From JBGQMW01 sp963769845 (GTDB lineage: Archaea; Thermoproteota; Bathyarchaeia; Bathyarchaeales; Bathycorpusculaceae), in assembly GCA_963769845.1 (NCBI GenBank), contig CAVYNL010000020.1:1-64000 (forward strand): DNA of 64,000 nt, in the 5' to 3' direction. Of this stretch, positions 16,648 through 25,719 are shown piece after piece; the stretch's first letter is position 1, and every line of letters begins with the position of its first letter. A program made the position numbers and the translations under genes. The notes beneath the pieces are model-generated. The model ran no database searches and was not told where the DNA came from. It saw nothing but the letters and a program-made list of their open reading frames with translations.

Positions 16648-16766
16648 GTATCTATATCTGTAATATTAATATTTAATAAAGGTTTTCCCCAACAAGTACA
16701 ACAAGAATACTAGTCAGTCTGCTGCCATTGGTAGTGTCTACGCGCTCCCTGCCTAGGCGACCTTGC

Positions 16767-18065
16767 TTATCGCGTTCTCTTGAGGTTTTCTTCGAGGTCG
16801 ACTACTCTGTATTCGGCTTCGTGTGGATGTTGAAGGTTCTCGTATATTTGTAATGTTTGTTCTGCCGCTTCTTTCCACGTGAAGTATTGGAGCACTCTTT
16901 TTCTTCCATTTTGTCCCCATCTCAAGGCTCTTTCGGGGTCTGACAGAACTTCTTTGATGCCCCATGCTATGTCTGACGGATTTCCACCGTCTACGTGTAT
17001 ACCGTTTTGATCTGGACCTGAGGGGATAACCTGTTCTCGAAAGCCTACAACCCCTGCTGCCCCTACTATTATTGGTTTTTCCATTGACATGGCTTCCAGA
17101 CTGACTATGCCGAAGGGTTCGTATGTGGAAGGGAAGATGCAGATGTCTGCTGCTGCGTAGTGGAGTATGCGTTCTTTTTCGGGTACGAATTCGAATTTGC
17201 ATTTTACGTTGTTGTTTATGGCGAGTCTGTTCGCGGTTTCGATTATGTCGTTCTGTTGTTCGCCTTTTCCAAGGATTACGAGTTTGGCGTTTGGATATTC
17301 CGCAAGAACCATGGGCATTGCTTGAACAAGGTTCGTGACGCCTTTGACCCATGTGAGTCTACCTAGAAAGAGGATCATTTTTTCGTCTGGTTTTATGCCG
17401 TACCTACTGCGTATGGCTTCTGCGTCTTCTTTCTTGCAGCCGTTGGGACTGTAACGCTTAGGGTCAACGCCGTTCCAGACTACACTTATTTTCGATTTGG
17501 GCCAGCCGTGTCTAGTTAGGTCTTCATGCATCGCGTGGCTTACGGTTATGATCTTGTCCACTTTGTGGGCTGTTGCCCATTCGAGATGAGATACGACTTC
17601 TGATCCTGGTCCGCCGGCTCGTCCCCATTCTGTGCTGTGCACGTGGAAAGCCACAGGGGTTCTCGTTTCGTTCTTGACCATGAGACCAGAAATGCTGCTG
17701 AGCCAGTCGTGAACGCAAACGACGTCATAGTTTAAGCCTTCTTTTTTGAGCATGCTGTTGATGAATTTTGTTGCGCTCAGGATGTTGTAGATGAATATGT
17801 CGTTGAACATTCGGATGTTTGTTCCCCATTTCTTGAGGTCGTCGACGACGAACATCGGGAAGACGTTGCTAGCATCAGCGATCAGGGGCCTGTGAACTTC
17901 GACACCCTTCAGTATTTCCCTGGTTTTCAGGTTACCTGGGTTAAGTGTGAAGACTGTTACGTCGTTGCCCATTGCCACATATTCGCGTGTTATGTATTCC
18001 GCGTAAGTGCCTAAGCCTCCGACGAGTGCTGGAGGATATTCCCATACGAAGAAACCTATTCTCAA
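16767..18065 (-). CDS. GT4/GT5-like glycosyltransferase (glycogen-synthase-like)
   Basis: A 432-residue GT-B glycosyltransferase. The N-terminal domain starts FFVWEYPPALVGGLGTYAEY with the KxGGLG-like motif of glycogen/starch synthases. The C-terminal domain has LFLGRLTWVKGVTNLVQAM and the donor-binding EPFGIVSLEAMSMEKP with conserved Glu residues. It probably transfers a sugar from a nucleotide-sugar to a polysaccharide, lipid or protein glycan; substrate not determinable. A single gene reading away from the rest of the cluster, frame intact. Confidence 0.88.
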   Translation of the reverse strand: MRIGFFVWEYPPALVGGLGTYAEYITREYVAMGNDVTVFTLNPGNLKTREILKGVEVHRPLIADASNVFPMFVVDDLKKWGTNIRMFNDIFIYNILSATKFINSMLKKEGLNYDVVCVHDWLSSISGLMVKNETRTPVAFHVHSTEWGRAGGPGSEVVSHLEWATAHKVDKIITVSHAMHEDLTRHGWPKSKISVVWNGVDPKRYSPNGCKKEDAEAIRSRYGIKPDEKMILFLGRLTWVKGVTNLVQAMPMVLAEYPNAKLVILGKGEQQNDIIETANRLAINNNVKCKFEFVPEKERILHYAAADICIFPSTYEPFGIVSLEAMSMEKPIIVGAAGVVGFREQVIPSGPDQNGIHVDGGNPSDIAWGIKEVLSDPERALRWGQNGRKRVLQYFTWKEAAEQTLQIYENLQHPHEAEYRVVDLEENLKRTR

Positions 18066-18651
18066 GTGTCAACACCATCTTATTGATGAAGCAGCTGGCT
18101 GAACCTGATGTGGAATGGTTGTGTGCCTGTTGCTTCTTCAGGTAAACAGGCGGCGGGAATGGATAAATGGGTTATGAATCCAAAGTTTTAATTGCGCAAC
18201 AAAATTCGAAAAGCTACTTGCCCCTTTTTTGTTCTGTGCGAAGGGTATTCACCGTAAGAGTCGGCTTTTGCAGCTTGTTTTCAAGTGAGTGGTCGAGAAG
18301 GATTCTCCTCGAAAGCTGGTTTTTAACGGGATAGCGCGCGCCTGTGTTTCGATTGACAAATCCTAAATCCTTCTCATTCACCAATTGATTTCTACAGGGC
18401 CCGTCGGTTTGGCGTTCACAAGGGTGTGCCCTCTTAGGGAAAGTCAAGAAGGGTTGCTTGAAAGCGAAAGAACTCACGGCGTGTTATAGCAGGTCCAAGC
18501 GATTGGGTTCTTGAGCTAGGTCCTGAGAGGCGACACATCTGGCTTGCGTATCTTACAAAGTCACAACGATGGCGGGGAGCTCTACAAGCGCGAATCCGAT
18601 TCGCACAAGTGCTTTCATCAGAATTGAACTTCATTGTGTTCTTACTAGCTT
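18066..18651. other. Gap without a supported gene
   Basis: Minus-strand ORFs at 18214-18477 and 18434-18724 are low quality: no SD, no family-like pattern, and they overlap each other. There is a GCGCGCGC tract near 18331. Nothing else recognised. Confidence 0.4.
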
Positions 18652-18999
18652 TCAGATTATGTACTGCGCCTTTGCACTTCCATTTGTGAAGTTCTTGAGC
18701 CAGTTTTCGCTCATCAGGCACCATTTTGATTTGCCGCCTTCTATGTGAAGGATCAATATGTGGTCTTTGCTGTCAAGTTTTGTGTACTCAACTAACACAT
18801 CGTACAAGCTTCGGTTGATTTCTAATTCAAGATCTTGCGGCCTATCATCAGTTGCTCTTCTAGCATGAAAAATGGCTCTGTGTCTCTCATCGCCTTCGTG
18901 GTAATGAACATTGACGCGGCTTACGAAATAGACCGTGTCGTCGTGGCTCAGAATGACATTTCGTGCCTTCTCCGACTTGACTTCCGTATCGCAGTTCAT
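18652..18999 (-). CDS. Hypothetical protein
   Basis: A 115-residue protein with alternating hydrophobic strands (NVILSHDDTVYFVSRVNVHY, then HILILHIEGGKSKWCLMSE). ATG at 18999 is chosen for the TTGAGGAGACC SD; an upstream ATG at 19023 is less well placed. It looks coding, but I do not recognise the family. It is followed upstream by a 330-base gap that carries the regulatory motif at 19250. Confidence 0.45.
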   Translation of the reverse strand: MNCDTEVKSEKARNVILSHDDTVYFVSRVNVHYHEGDERHRAIFHARRATDDRPQDLELEINRSLYDVLVEYTKLDSKDHILILHIEGGKSKWCLMSENWLKNFTNGSAKAQYII

Positions 19000-19249
19000 G
19001 GTCTCCTCAACTCGGCTCCTCACATGGGGAACAGAATCCTTGAAGGCAGTTAAGCAATCTTCCAGTTGCGGGAATATGCCGCAATTCGACTGAGCCGCCT
19101 CCAGAAGGTAGAGGATTGCAGTTATTCGACCCAGTCAGTGTGTCTGGTGCAGGATCGTATATTTCAATCGAGGTTGTCTACCGTAGGTAAGCTATTTCTA
19201 TTGGACCTGTACCCGACTTTCCCGTACATGTGAATATGTATTCTTGATT

Positions 19250-19269
19250 CAGATTCGAAGGTCATAAGC
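19250..19269. promoter_or_regulatory. CAGATTCG-type motif upstream of the TrmB-like gene
   Basis: CAGATTCGAAGGTCATAAGC matches 17 of 20 bases of the motif at 34081-34100 upstream of the archaellum operon. It lies 65 bases before the TrmB-like start and next to a TATA-like AAAATATATA. Possible autoregulatory operator. Confidence 0.4.
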
Positions 19270-19333
19270 ATAAAATATATACTGCATCAGAATTGTGGCT
19301 CCAGCTTCGACTCTGACAACAGGTGAATGATAT

Positions 19334-20281
19334 ATGGAACTTTCTATGGAAGAGCCCGGCGGTCTGGTAAAGATCTACGATGAGAAGAATGAGGTATGGA
19401 AATTCGTCAAGAAAGACCGTGGGCTCAACAAGCAGTTGACGATGGTCGAGGATACTCTTTCGCGTTTTGGCCTTTTGAAGAATGAGATCAGGGTCTACGT
19501 TTACCTTGCCAGGGTTGGGGAGAAAAAAGCCGGCGAAATTGCCGAAGCAATTGCCCTTCATCGGACCGAAACTTACAGAATATTGCGTGATTTGGAGAAG
19601 AGAGGCATCGTTTTCTCGGCTTTCCATAAACCGCTCAAGTTCACGGCTGTGCCTTTGGAGAAGGCAATAGACTTGTTGATAGATGTCCAGAAAATGAAAA
19701 TCATGCTTCTTGAGAAAGAGAAAGCAGGGCTCGTGGACCTTTGGCGTTCTTTGCCGCAGCCGAAAGTTGAAAACCATAGGAAAGAAATATTCCAAATACT
19801 TGAGGGTGGGCAGCAATTGATCTTGAAAGCAAAAGAACTTCTGGAAATAACAAAGGATGAGATTCAAATATTCGCTCCTGGAGAATATTTGGCTCAGCTT
19901 TACCACAGTGACTTCATGGATGACTTGAAGCGACACGCGGGCAAGTTCAACATTACTTTGTTGACTGATAACTCGCTGAAGAGCAGGTTTTTCATATCAA
20001 AGATGAACTGGACAAACGACAAATGCCGTGTAGTGGACGTCAAGAATATTCCCTGCTTCATTATTTCAGACAGAAGCGAATTGTTGATTGCGGTACAGGA
20101 AACTGGTGAAACTGAGAATGCTCTTGACAAAAAGAAAGCCAAGATGGTTGCGCTTTGGACTAACTACAGCGCTTTCGTTGAAGCTTTACTGATGCTGTTC
20201 TCAAAACTGCATGAAGCCGGCAGGAAATTCGAAGAGATTCAACTCAAAGTGTCCGATAAGCTCTTCGAATCTGCACCGTAA
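19334..20281 (+). CDS. TrmB-like transcriptional regulator
   Basis: A 315-residue protein. Residues 35-110 form the TrmB winged helix (LSRFGLLKNEIRVYVYLAR, GEIAEAIALHRTETYRILR, LEKRGIV). After a helical linker comes a C-terminal PLD-like/TrmB effector-like domain (IFAPGEYLAQ, ITLLTDNS, PCFIISDRSELLIA). TrmB-family proteins sense sugars or other signals. AGGTGAA precedes the ATG. It lies just upstream of, and co-directional with, the first flagellin, so control of the archaellum is a reasonable inference. Confidence 0.8.
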   Translation: MELSMEEPGGLVKIYDEKNEVWKFVKKDRGLNKQLTMVEDTLSRFGLLKNEIRVYVYLARVGEKKAGEIAEAIALHRTETYRILRDLEKRGIVFSAFHKPLKFTAVPLEKAIDLLIDVQKMKIMLLEKEKAGLVDLWRSLPQPKVENHRKEIFQILEGGQQLILKAKELLEITKDEIQIFAPGEYLAQLYHSDFMDDLKRHAGKFNITLLTDNSLKSRFFISKMNWTNDKCRVVDVKNIPCFIISDRSELLIAVQETGETENALDKKKAKMVALWTNYSAFVEALLMLFSKLHEAGRKFEEIQLKVSDKLFESAP

Positions 20282-20562
20282 AGATCAACTATTTCTCGCA
20301 TTCTTTGATATTTTCTCGTGAGGCTCAAATGCTGAGTCGGAATGGCATGGCATTTTGTGACTTTTCGCGTCACACAATGTATGATGAGTCTCTCGATGCG
20401 TCGCGATGCTTCGGGCTGTTTTTGCGCAGAAGCCAAGTTGTCAGTTCTTCGCAACTCTTTGGTGTACTCTTGTTGTTCGCTGAGATGAGAAACTTTATTA
20501 AGTCGTAAGATGCACGATTATGCGCTTGAGACACCAGAGAACAAACAACGATGCACTTCCAT

Positions 20563-20587
20563 CTCGTGCGCGGTTGGAAGGCACGAG
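20563..20587 (+). promoter_or_regulatory. Hairpin in the flagellin-1 leader
   Basis: CTCGTGC (20563-20569) and GCACGAG (20581-20587) form a 7-bp stem ending 18 bases before the flagellin start. A TATA-like CTTTATTAAG is at about 20492-20501. The 20282-20605 gap otherwise contains no gene I can support. The stem could modulate translation. Confidence 0.3.
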
Positions 20588-20605
20588 CTAGTCAGGCGAG
20601 TTGCT

Positions 20606-21244
20606 ATGAACAGATTCATACGATCTATTTGTAAGAACAAGCGAGGTATCGTGGGTATCGAGGCTGCAATAGTGCTGATCGCCTTCGTCGTTATTGCTGC
20701 AGCGTTGGCCTATGTTGTGATAAACATGGGTTTCTACTCTGCTCAGAAGGCGAAGTCAACGATCGACAAGGGTATTCAGGAGGCTACGAGCGCTCTTGAA
20801 CTCGACGGCTTCATCACAGCTAAAGCAGACGCTGATGCCAAAGTTACTTATTTGGCAGTTCCCATGAAGCTGGCTGTGGGCCAAGAGGAAGTTGACTTGG
20901 CTAGGAACACTATCGTCGTTGCAGTTGAGGGAGGAAACTTTTCGCTTGCAAACATATACAGCGGTAGCGCTACGTCAAATGAGGAATCAGTCGCTCATCT
21001 TATGGAAGCCGTGACCGGTGCGCCTAATGCTTCCTGCTTCATCTACAACAGTGATGTCAGTACAAGTACGGTTCTTAAGCAGAATGCCAAGGCATACCTC
21101 ATCATCAACTTGGGCGATTCATATTCGCTGCCTGCTTACAGCAAGGTGAAGATTGAGATTAGAACCAGTCGTGGAGCAGCTTTGATGATACAACGGGAGA
21201 TACCAGGCGGTCTGCCGACCGACAGACTTATCGACCTTGGCTAG
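20606..21244 (+). CDS. Archaellin (flagellin), type A copy 1
   Basis: A 212-residue archaellum filament subunit. The class III signal peptide ends ...KNKRG with cleavage by the prepilin-type peptidase before IVGIEAAIVLIAFVVIAAAL, the hydrophobic polymerisation helix. The outer domain has several sequons (NFS, NAS) for N-glycosylation. Its first 200 coding bases are nearly identical to the fourth gene of the array. Frame intact. Confidence 0.92.
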   Translation: MNRFIRSICKNKRGIVGIEAAIVLIAFVVIAAALAYVVINMGFYSAQKAKSTIDKGIQEATSALELDGFITAKADADAKVTYLAVPMKLAVGQEEVDLARNTIVVAVEGGNFSLANIYSGSATSNEESVAHLMEAVTGAPNASCFIYNSDVSTSTVLKQNAKAYLIINLGDSYSLPAYSKVKIEIRTSRGAALMIQREIPGGLPTDRLIDLG

Positions 21245-21580
21245 AATGATTGAGACGTCAGTAGATCGCGTGGCGTTCACGGAATTGTGCGCGCCTCCTT
21301 CGTATTTCACCACAAGAAGCAATATTCTCTTTTTCATTCGTGGCACTCCAACATTTCCACAAACTGAAAGCTGTACCTGTCATGTTCTCGATCTCCTGTT
21401 TCACTCGTCATGCGAGTCTGTGAAAGTAGCGGGGTTTCATCAAGCGCTTCTTGATGTTTTTGGGAGACTTGCCATTGTGGCTTATGAAGACAGTCGCTCA
21501 CTCAGCAGAGAGGGTCCGATTGAAGAAGACTGGAACATGCCTGTCAGTTTCTGTTTTTTGTCTGATGCAAGTGTGACGTA

Positions 21581-21605
21581 CAGAATATTATAACTAAATA
21601 TTCTG
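21581..21605. promoter_or_regulatory. Perfect 9-bp inverted repeat with embedded TATA, upstream of flagellin 2
   Basis: CAGAATATT-ATAACTA-AATATTCTG. The centre lies about 52 bases before the ATG at 21645, and the spacer begins the TATA-like TATTATA. The next flagellin has an analogous element. The remaining gap from 21245 shows no supported gene (a 118-codon ORF there is poor). Confidence 0.55.
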
Positions 21606-21644
21606 GATATGGAGTGCAGATAAAGGTCAAGACTGGGAAATGAA

Positions 21645-22283
21645 ATGAGGAGAACGTTGAGAAGGTTCTTGAAGCAAAAGCGCGGTATGGTAGGCATCGA
21701 GGCTGCTATCGTTTTGATTGCTTTCGTGATCGTTGCAGCGGCATTCAGCTTCATGGTCGTTAACATGGGTCTTTTTGCAACGCAGAGAGGCAGAGAGACT
21801 ATTCAGGAAGGAATCTTAGAGGCTAGTAGTCCGTTGCTGCTGGATGGGACTACATATCTCAGAGGAGTGTCAGGGCAGAAAGTGGATGCCGTTGTGGTAC
21901 CGCTGAAGACTATGGGAACTGGCTATGTGGCGATGGCTCGGAATTCAACTCAGATGACTTTGAGGGTGGGAACTCACACTGCAATAGCTAACATGTATGG
22001 TGGGATAAACACGACCGACCCGCAGGACAAGTCGCTTGACCAATTAGTAGCGGCATTAGGTAGCAATACTAACTCGACGCTTTTCATAGGCAACAGCAAC
22101 GGTGACACTTCGCTTCACTATGGTGAAAAAGGTTTCTTGGTTGTTAACCTTGCCCCTAGCGATCAAGCTTCAGAAGGGGAACACGTTTTCATCGAGATTA
22201 GACCTGAGAAGGGTGCACCGCTCTCTGTAGAGTTCATTGTTCCGCCAGAGCTAGTCATTGGATGGCTGACCGTAGGAGTCTAG
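21645..22283 (+). CDS. Archaellin, type B copy 1
   Basis: A 212-residue flagellin with signal peptide ...KQKRG | MVGIEAAIVLIAFVIVAAAF and an outer domain rich in Asn/Thr with NST sequons. It ends GWLTVGV. Closely related to the next gene, more distantly to the first and fourth. Frame intact. Confidence 0.92.
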   Translation: MRRTLRRFLKQKRGMVGIEAAIVLIAFVIVAAAFSFMVVNMGLFATQRGRETIQEGILEASSPLLLDGTTYLRGVSGQKVDAVVVPLKTMGTGYVAMARNSTQMTLRVGTHTAIANMYGGINTTDPQDKSLDQLVAALGSNTNSTLFIGNSNGDTSLHYGEKGFLVVNLAPSDQASEGEHVFIEIRPEKGAPLSVEFIVPPELVIGWLTVGV

Positions 22284-22348
22284 GCAGTGTAGTGTTCCTT
22301 ATTTCTTTCTTCTTGGCTGCTTCCTGTTTGTCGAGCGCGTGACGCACA

Positions 22349-22369
22349 GACTATTATATCGCAATAGTC
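22349..22369. promoter_or_regulatory. Perfect 7-bp inverted repeat with embedded TATA, upstream of flagellin 3
   Basis: GACTATT-ATATCGC-AATAGTC, centred 40 bases before the ATG at 22399. Same 7-base spacer and TATTATA overlap as the element at 21581. Confidence 0.5.
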
Positions 22370-22398
22370 AATATACAGACCGCGCAGGTGAAAATGAA

Positions 22399-23050
22399 AT
22401 GAAGAAAATACTGAACAAGCTACTGAAGCAAAAGCGCGGTATGGTAGGCATCGAGGCAGCTATCGTTTTGATTGCTTTCGTGATCGTTGCAGCGGCATTC
22501 AGCTTCATGGTCGTCAACATGGGTCTCTTCTCAACACAACGAGGCAGAGAAACAATACAGCAAGGAATATCAGAATCAAGTAGTCCACTGATGCTAGATG
22601 GAAGCATCCTCTTGAAGGCCGCAAGCCACAATGTTACGGGTTTCATGATTCCACTGAAGACTTTGGGGGTCAAATATGTTCCTATGAAGGACAACACAAC
22701 CGAAATAACCCTGAGAGTTGAAACCCACACTGCAATAGCCAACTGCTACGGTGGTATAAACACTGCTGTAACAAATCCAACAAATCAAACACTTGATGCT
22801 CTTGTGACAGCAACCAATGGACAGCAACCGAGCACCAATGCAACGCTGTTCATAGGAAACAGCAATGGAGACACTTCGCTTAACAGCTTTGAAAAAGGGT
22901 ACCTGGTGTTCAGCTTGGCTAACGCTTGATCAGGCAGCTGAAAGAGAACACGTTTTCGTTGAAATCAGGCCCGAGACAGGTGCTCCATTAACCATAGATT
23001 TCATCGTGCCTCCACAGCTTACGTCAGGATGGCTACCAGTAGGCAGTTAA
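22399..23050 (+). CDS. Archaellin, type B copy 2, frameshifted
   Basis: The same signal peptide and N-terminal helix as flagellin 2 (KQKRG | MVGIEAAIVLIAF). The frame breaks at about 22915-22927: FSLANA* in one frame, then DQAAEREHVFVEIRPETGAP to GWLPVGS in another, matching the end of flagellin 2. Either an indel error or a real truncation that would remove the last 40 residues. ATG at 22399 is the start shared with its paralog. Confidence 0.85.
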
Positions 23051-23074
23051 GGTGAGCCACAATGAACTCGTATA

Positions 23075-23711
23075 ATGCACGGCATTCGCAAGAACAAGCG
23101 TGGTATCGTTGGTATCGAGGCTGCGATAGTGCTGATTGCCTTCGTCGTTATTGCTGCAGCGTTGGCCTATGTTGTCATTAACATGGGTTTCTACTCTGCT
23201 CAGAAGGCGAAGTCAACGATCGACAAGGGTATCCAGGAAGCAACGAGCGCTCTTGAACTCGACGGCTTCATCACAGGCATGACAAATAGTGGTTGCAAAC
23301 GTTACGTATCTCGCAATTCCTGTGAAGCTTGCAGTCGGACAAGAACAGGTTGACATGGCTAGCAACACTGTGGTTGTCGCGGTGGAAGGCAACAACTTTT
23401 CACTGGCAAACATCTACAGCGGAGCGATAACAACAGACAACGCCTCGATTTCAACTCTGCTCTCTAGAGAGACTGTAGTCGGCGCAGGGCCTAACGCTAC
23501 ATGTTTCATCTACAACAGCGAGCTCACGACAGACACAGTCCTGAAACAGAATGCAAAAGCATACATCGTCATTAACTTGGGCACGACGTACTATTTGCCA
23601 TCCTACTCGAAGATGAAGGTCGAGATCAGGACAAGTCGAGGAGCAGCTTTGATGGTCATGCGAGAAATACCCGGTGGCTTGCCAACCAGCACACTTGTCG
23701 ACCTTGGTTAG
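23075..23711 (+). CDS. Archaellin, type A copy 2, frameshifted
   Basis: A short leader, MHGIRKNKRG, then IVGIEAAIVLIAFVVIAAAL, nearly identical in DNA to flagellin 1 for about 200 bases. The frame breaks at about 23288: FITGMTN, then VVANVTYLAIPVKLAVGQEQ to a stop at 23711. Starts 24 bases after flagellin 3, so probably co-transcribed. Confidence 0.85.
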
Positions 23712-23916
23712 GAAAACCAACCGCGATTCTAACCAGGATCAATCCTCCCCATTTCATTTTTTTGTAAAACCTGAATTGCCAATTCTGAATTAGCTTTTCC
23801 GCGAGAATATCATTTGGCAGTCGCAGCGTGCGCGAAAGAATCAACTCTCCCTTGCCTGTAATCCATCATTTCTATTAAGTGATTTGTGATCTTGGTCATG
23901 TGCCCTTGGAAGCAGT

Positions 23917-25686
23917 GTGGAGGCTGAGAGGCTTTTGCAGGCAGACCTACAATCAAAACGTGAGATTCATAATCGATTTATCAAACTCAATGACTCTGAT
24001 TATATATCTGCTTCGACAGAGGATTCGCCGTTGCCGGCCAAGGACTTTGAGAAGCTTCTAACCGAAGCGATAGACGAGGGGCTTTCTTCATTAGGGGAGA
24101 CTATGAGGCAGACAGTGTATTCGCGCTTGGAAGAAGAGTTTGGGGTTCACAAGGCAGAAATCCCATACAAGGTCGCGACTTTCGCGCAGGCTGTTGAAGC
24201 GGTTTTGGGTGTAAACGCGAATGATCTTGAGGCCACGATTCTGAAACGGGTCTATGAGAAGTTTGGGAGAAGATATGAGGGGAGCAAGGCCGTTGGCGCT
24301 ACTTTCGCTGAGCAAGTAGATCTTGCTCGCAGTCAGTTGTACATGGATTTTGTCGGTTTAATGCAGAGTGCAGTTGTTGTTTTCTATTTGGAAAACTGGA
24401 AGGATTTAAGGTCTTTTAGGCTTATTGCTCTTAACTCTGCAGCAGCAAAGTTGAGCAGATTTGCGGGGGAAGGGATCATCGGTAAGACTATGGTTGAGCT
24501 TTACCCTGAAGTGCTCAACATCCAGGTCCAGGAAATGCTTTCTGAGGTCTTTCGCTATGGAAAGCCAAAGGACTTGGGCGAGTTGCATTTCGCAGACCGT
24601 TCTGGAACTCAAAGGTTCTCTGTTGCCGCCTTTTTGCTTTCAAGTAACTGCATCAGTCTGGTTTTCAAGAATGCTCCGGAGCGCAAGTCCACAACGGTTG
24701 AAGCCCGTAAAGTTGAAGAGTATGCAGACGCAGTGGAAGACGGAATGGGTGGGTGGAGGTGGGAACCTGAGGTTGTCGATAAGGGGATGTACTCTGACAA
24801 ATCGCGGGCGCGTGAGCAATGGACAAAACAGAAGCTGTCTGATGGCCCACGTACTGCAGAGTTTTTTTCGATAAGAGGCAAGGAATATCTTGAAGATAGA
24901 GAATTTCCCAAGGCCAGAGAATTCTTCTTGAAAGCTGAAAAACTATGCCAGAGAATGAACCAAACGAAAGAGGCGTTTAGAAACGCGTCTCTGCGAATTA
25001 GTGCTTATGTTCTCGAGGAAAACGTGAAGCTGCCCGAATTCTTTAACGCTGCTGAGACCTACTTCGAAAAATACTCAGGCTTCTCTGCACATGAAGGCTT
25101 TGTGAAGAACCTTGCCTACTATAATCAATGGGAAGGCTACAAGCATGAGCAGGAACATAGCTTCGATGATTCTAGGAGGTCTTACTCTGAAGCAGAGAGA
25201 TTGTTTCGCACTCTAAATCAGATGAATGACGCTGTCTTTAACGCGGCCCAGTCCGTTCTCACGTTCAGAAGCGAAGGCAGCCTGCAGGGTTTCGACGAGT
25301 CCGCGACGGTTTTTCTCAAGAAGTATCGAGAGCTTTCAGAAAACAAGCATTACAAGGAGGTCCTTGCGCATCACTATTCGCGCGAGGCTGATAAGTCTCA
25401 GAGTGCTGCCAAGATTAGGGAGTTGAGAGGCAAGGCTGAAAAATTGTTCCTGGAGACTAACCGAAGGGAGCTTGCGTTCGAGAACGCGTGCAAACTTCAA
25501 CTATCTCTGGACTATCTTGGTCCTGAAAATGACGAGTCAATGAAGAAGTATTCTGAACAGAGCGAAAGATTCCTTGATGAGTACCAGGACTTTGCAGAAA
25601 ACGAGTTTTATGTAAAGATAGCAGCTGAACACTATTTGATCCGAGTTCGTGCGTTGGCTTCACAGTTGAAGGAGGTTTTGCGGTAG
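23917..25686 (+). CDS. PAS-domain protein with N-terminal helical domain and C-terminal TPR-like repeats
   Basis: A 589-residue soluble protein. Residues about 38-115 are a helical domain (FEKLLTEAIDEGLSSLGETM, EIPYKVATFAQAVEAVLG, ILKRVYEKFG). Residues about 145-255 are PAS-like (FRLIALNSAAAKL, GKTMVELYPEV). From about 310 to the end are helical repeats resembling TPRs (AREFFLKAEKLCQRMNQTKE, SYSEAERLFRTLNQMNDA, KAEKLFLETNRRELAF). The first two domains recur in the histidine kinase at 41088. No catalytic domain. GTG start; SD weak. It lies between the flagellins and the arlJ end, so a role in sensing or scaffolding for motility is inferred. Confidence 0.75.
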   Translation: MEAERLLQADLQSKREIHNRFIKLNDSDYISASTEDSPLPAKDFEKLLTEAIDEGLSSLGETMRQTVYSRLEEEFGVHKAEIPYKVATFAQAVEAVLGVNANDLEATILKRVYEKFGRRYEGSKAVGATFAEQVDLARSQLYMDFVGLMQSAVVVFYLENWKDLRSFRLIALNSAAAKLSRFAGEGIIGKTMVELYPEVLNIQVQEMLSEVFRYGKPKDLGELHFADRSGTQRFSVAAFLLSSNCISLVFKNAPERKSTTVEARKVEEYADAVEDGMGGWRWEPEVVDKGMYSDKSRAREQWTKQKLSDGPRTAEFFSIRGKEYLEDREFPKAREFFLKAEKLCQRMNQTKEAFRNASLRISAYVLEENVKLPEFFNAAETYFEKYSGFSAHEGFVKNLAYYNQWEGYKHEQEHSFDDSRRSYSEAERLFRTLNQMNDAVFNAAQSVLTFRSEGSLQGFDESATVFLKKYRELSENKHYKEVLAHHYSREADKSQSAAKIRELRGKAEKLFLETNRRELAFENACKLQLSLDYLGPENDESMKKYSEQSERFLDEYQDFAENEFYVKIAAEHYLIRVRALASQLKEVLR

Positions 25687-25719
25687 TTCTTTTTCGCTCA
25701 TCTTTCTTGTTCGACCATG

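Noticed and set aside
20510..20605. N-terminal extension of flagellin 1 (start at 20510)
   Set aside because: The extra 32 residues precede a normal class III signal peptide, which should begin at ATG 20606.
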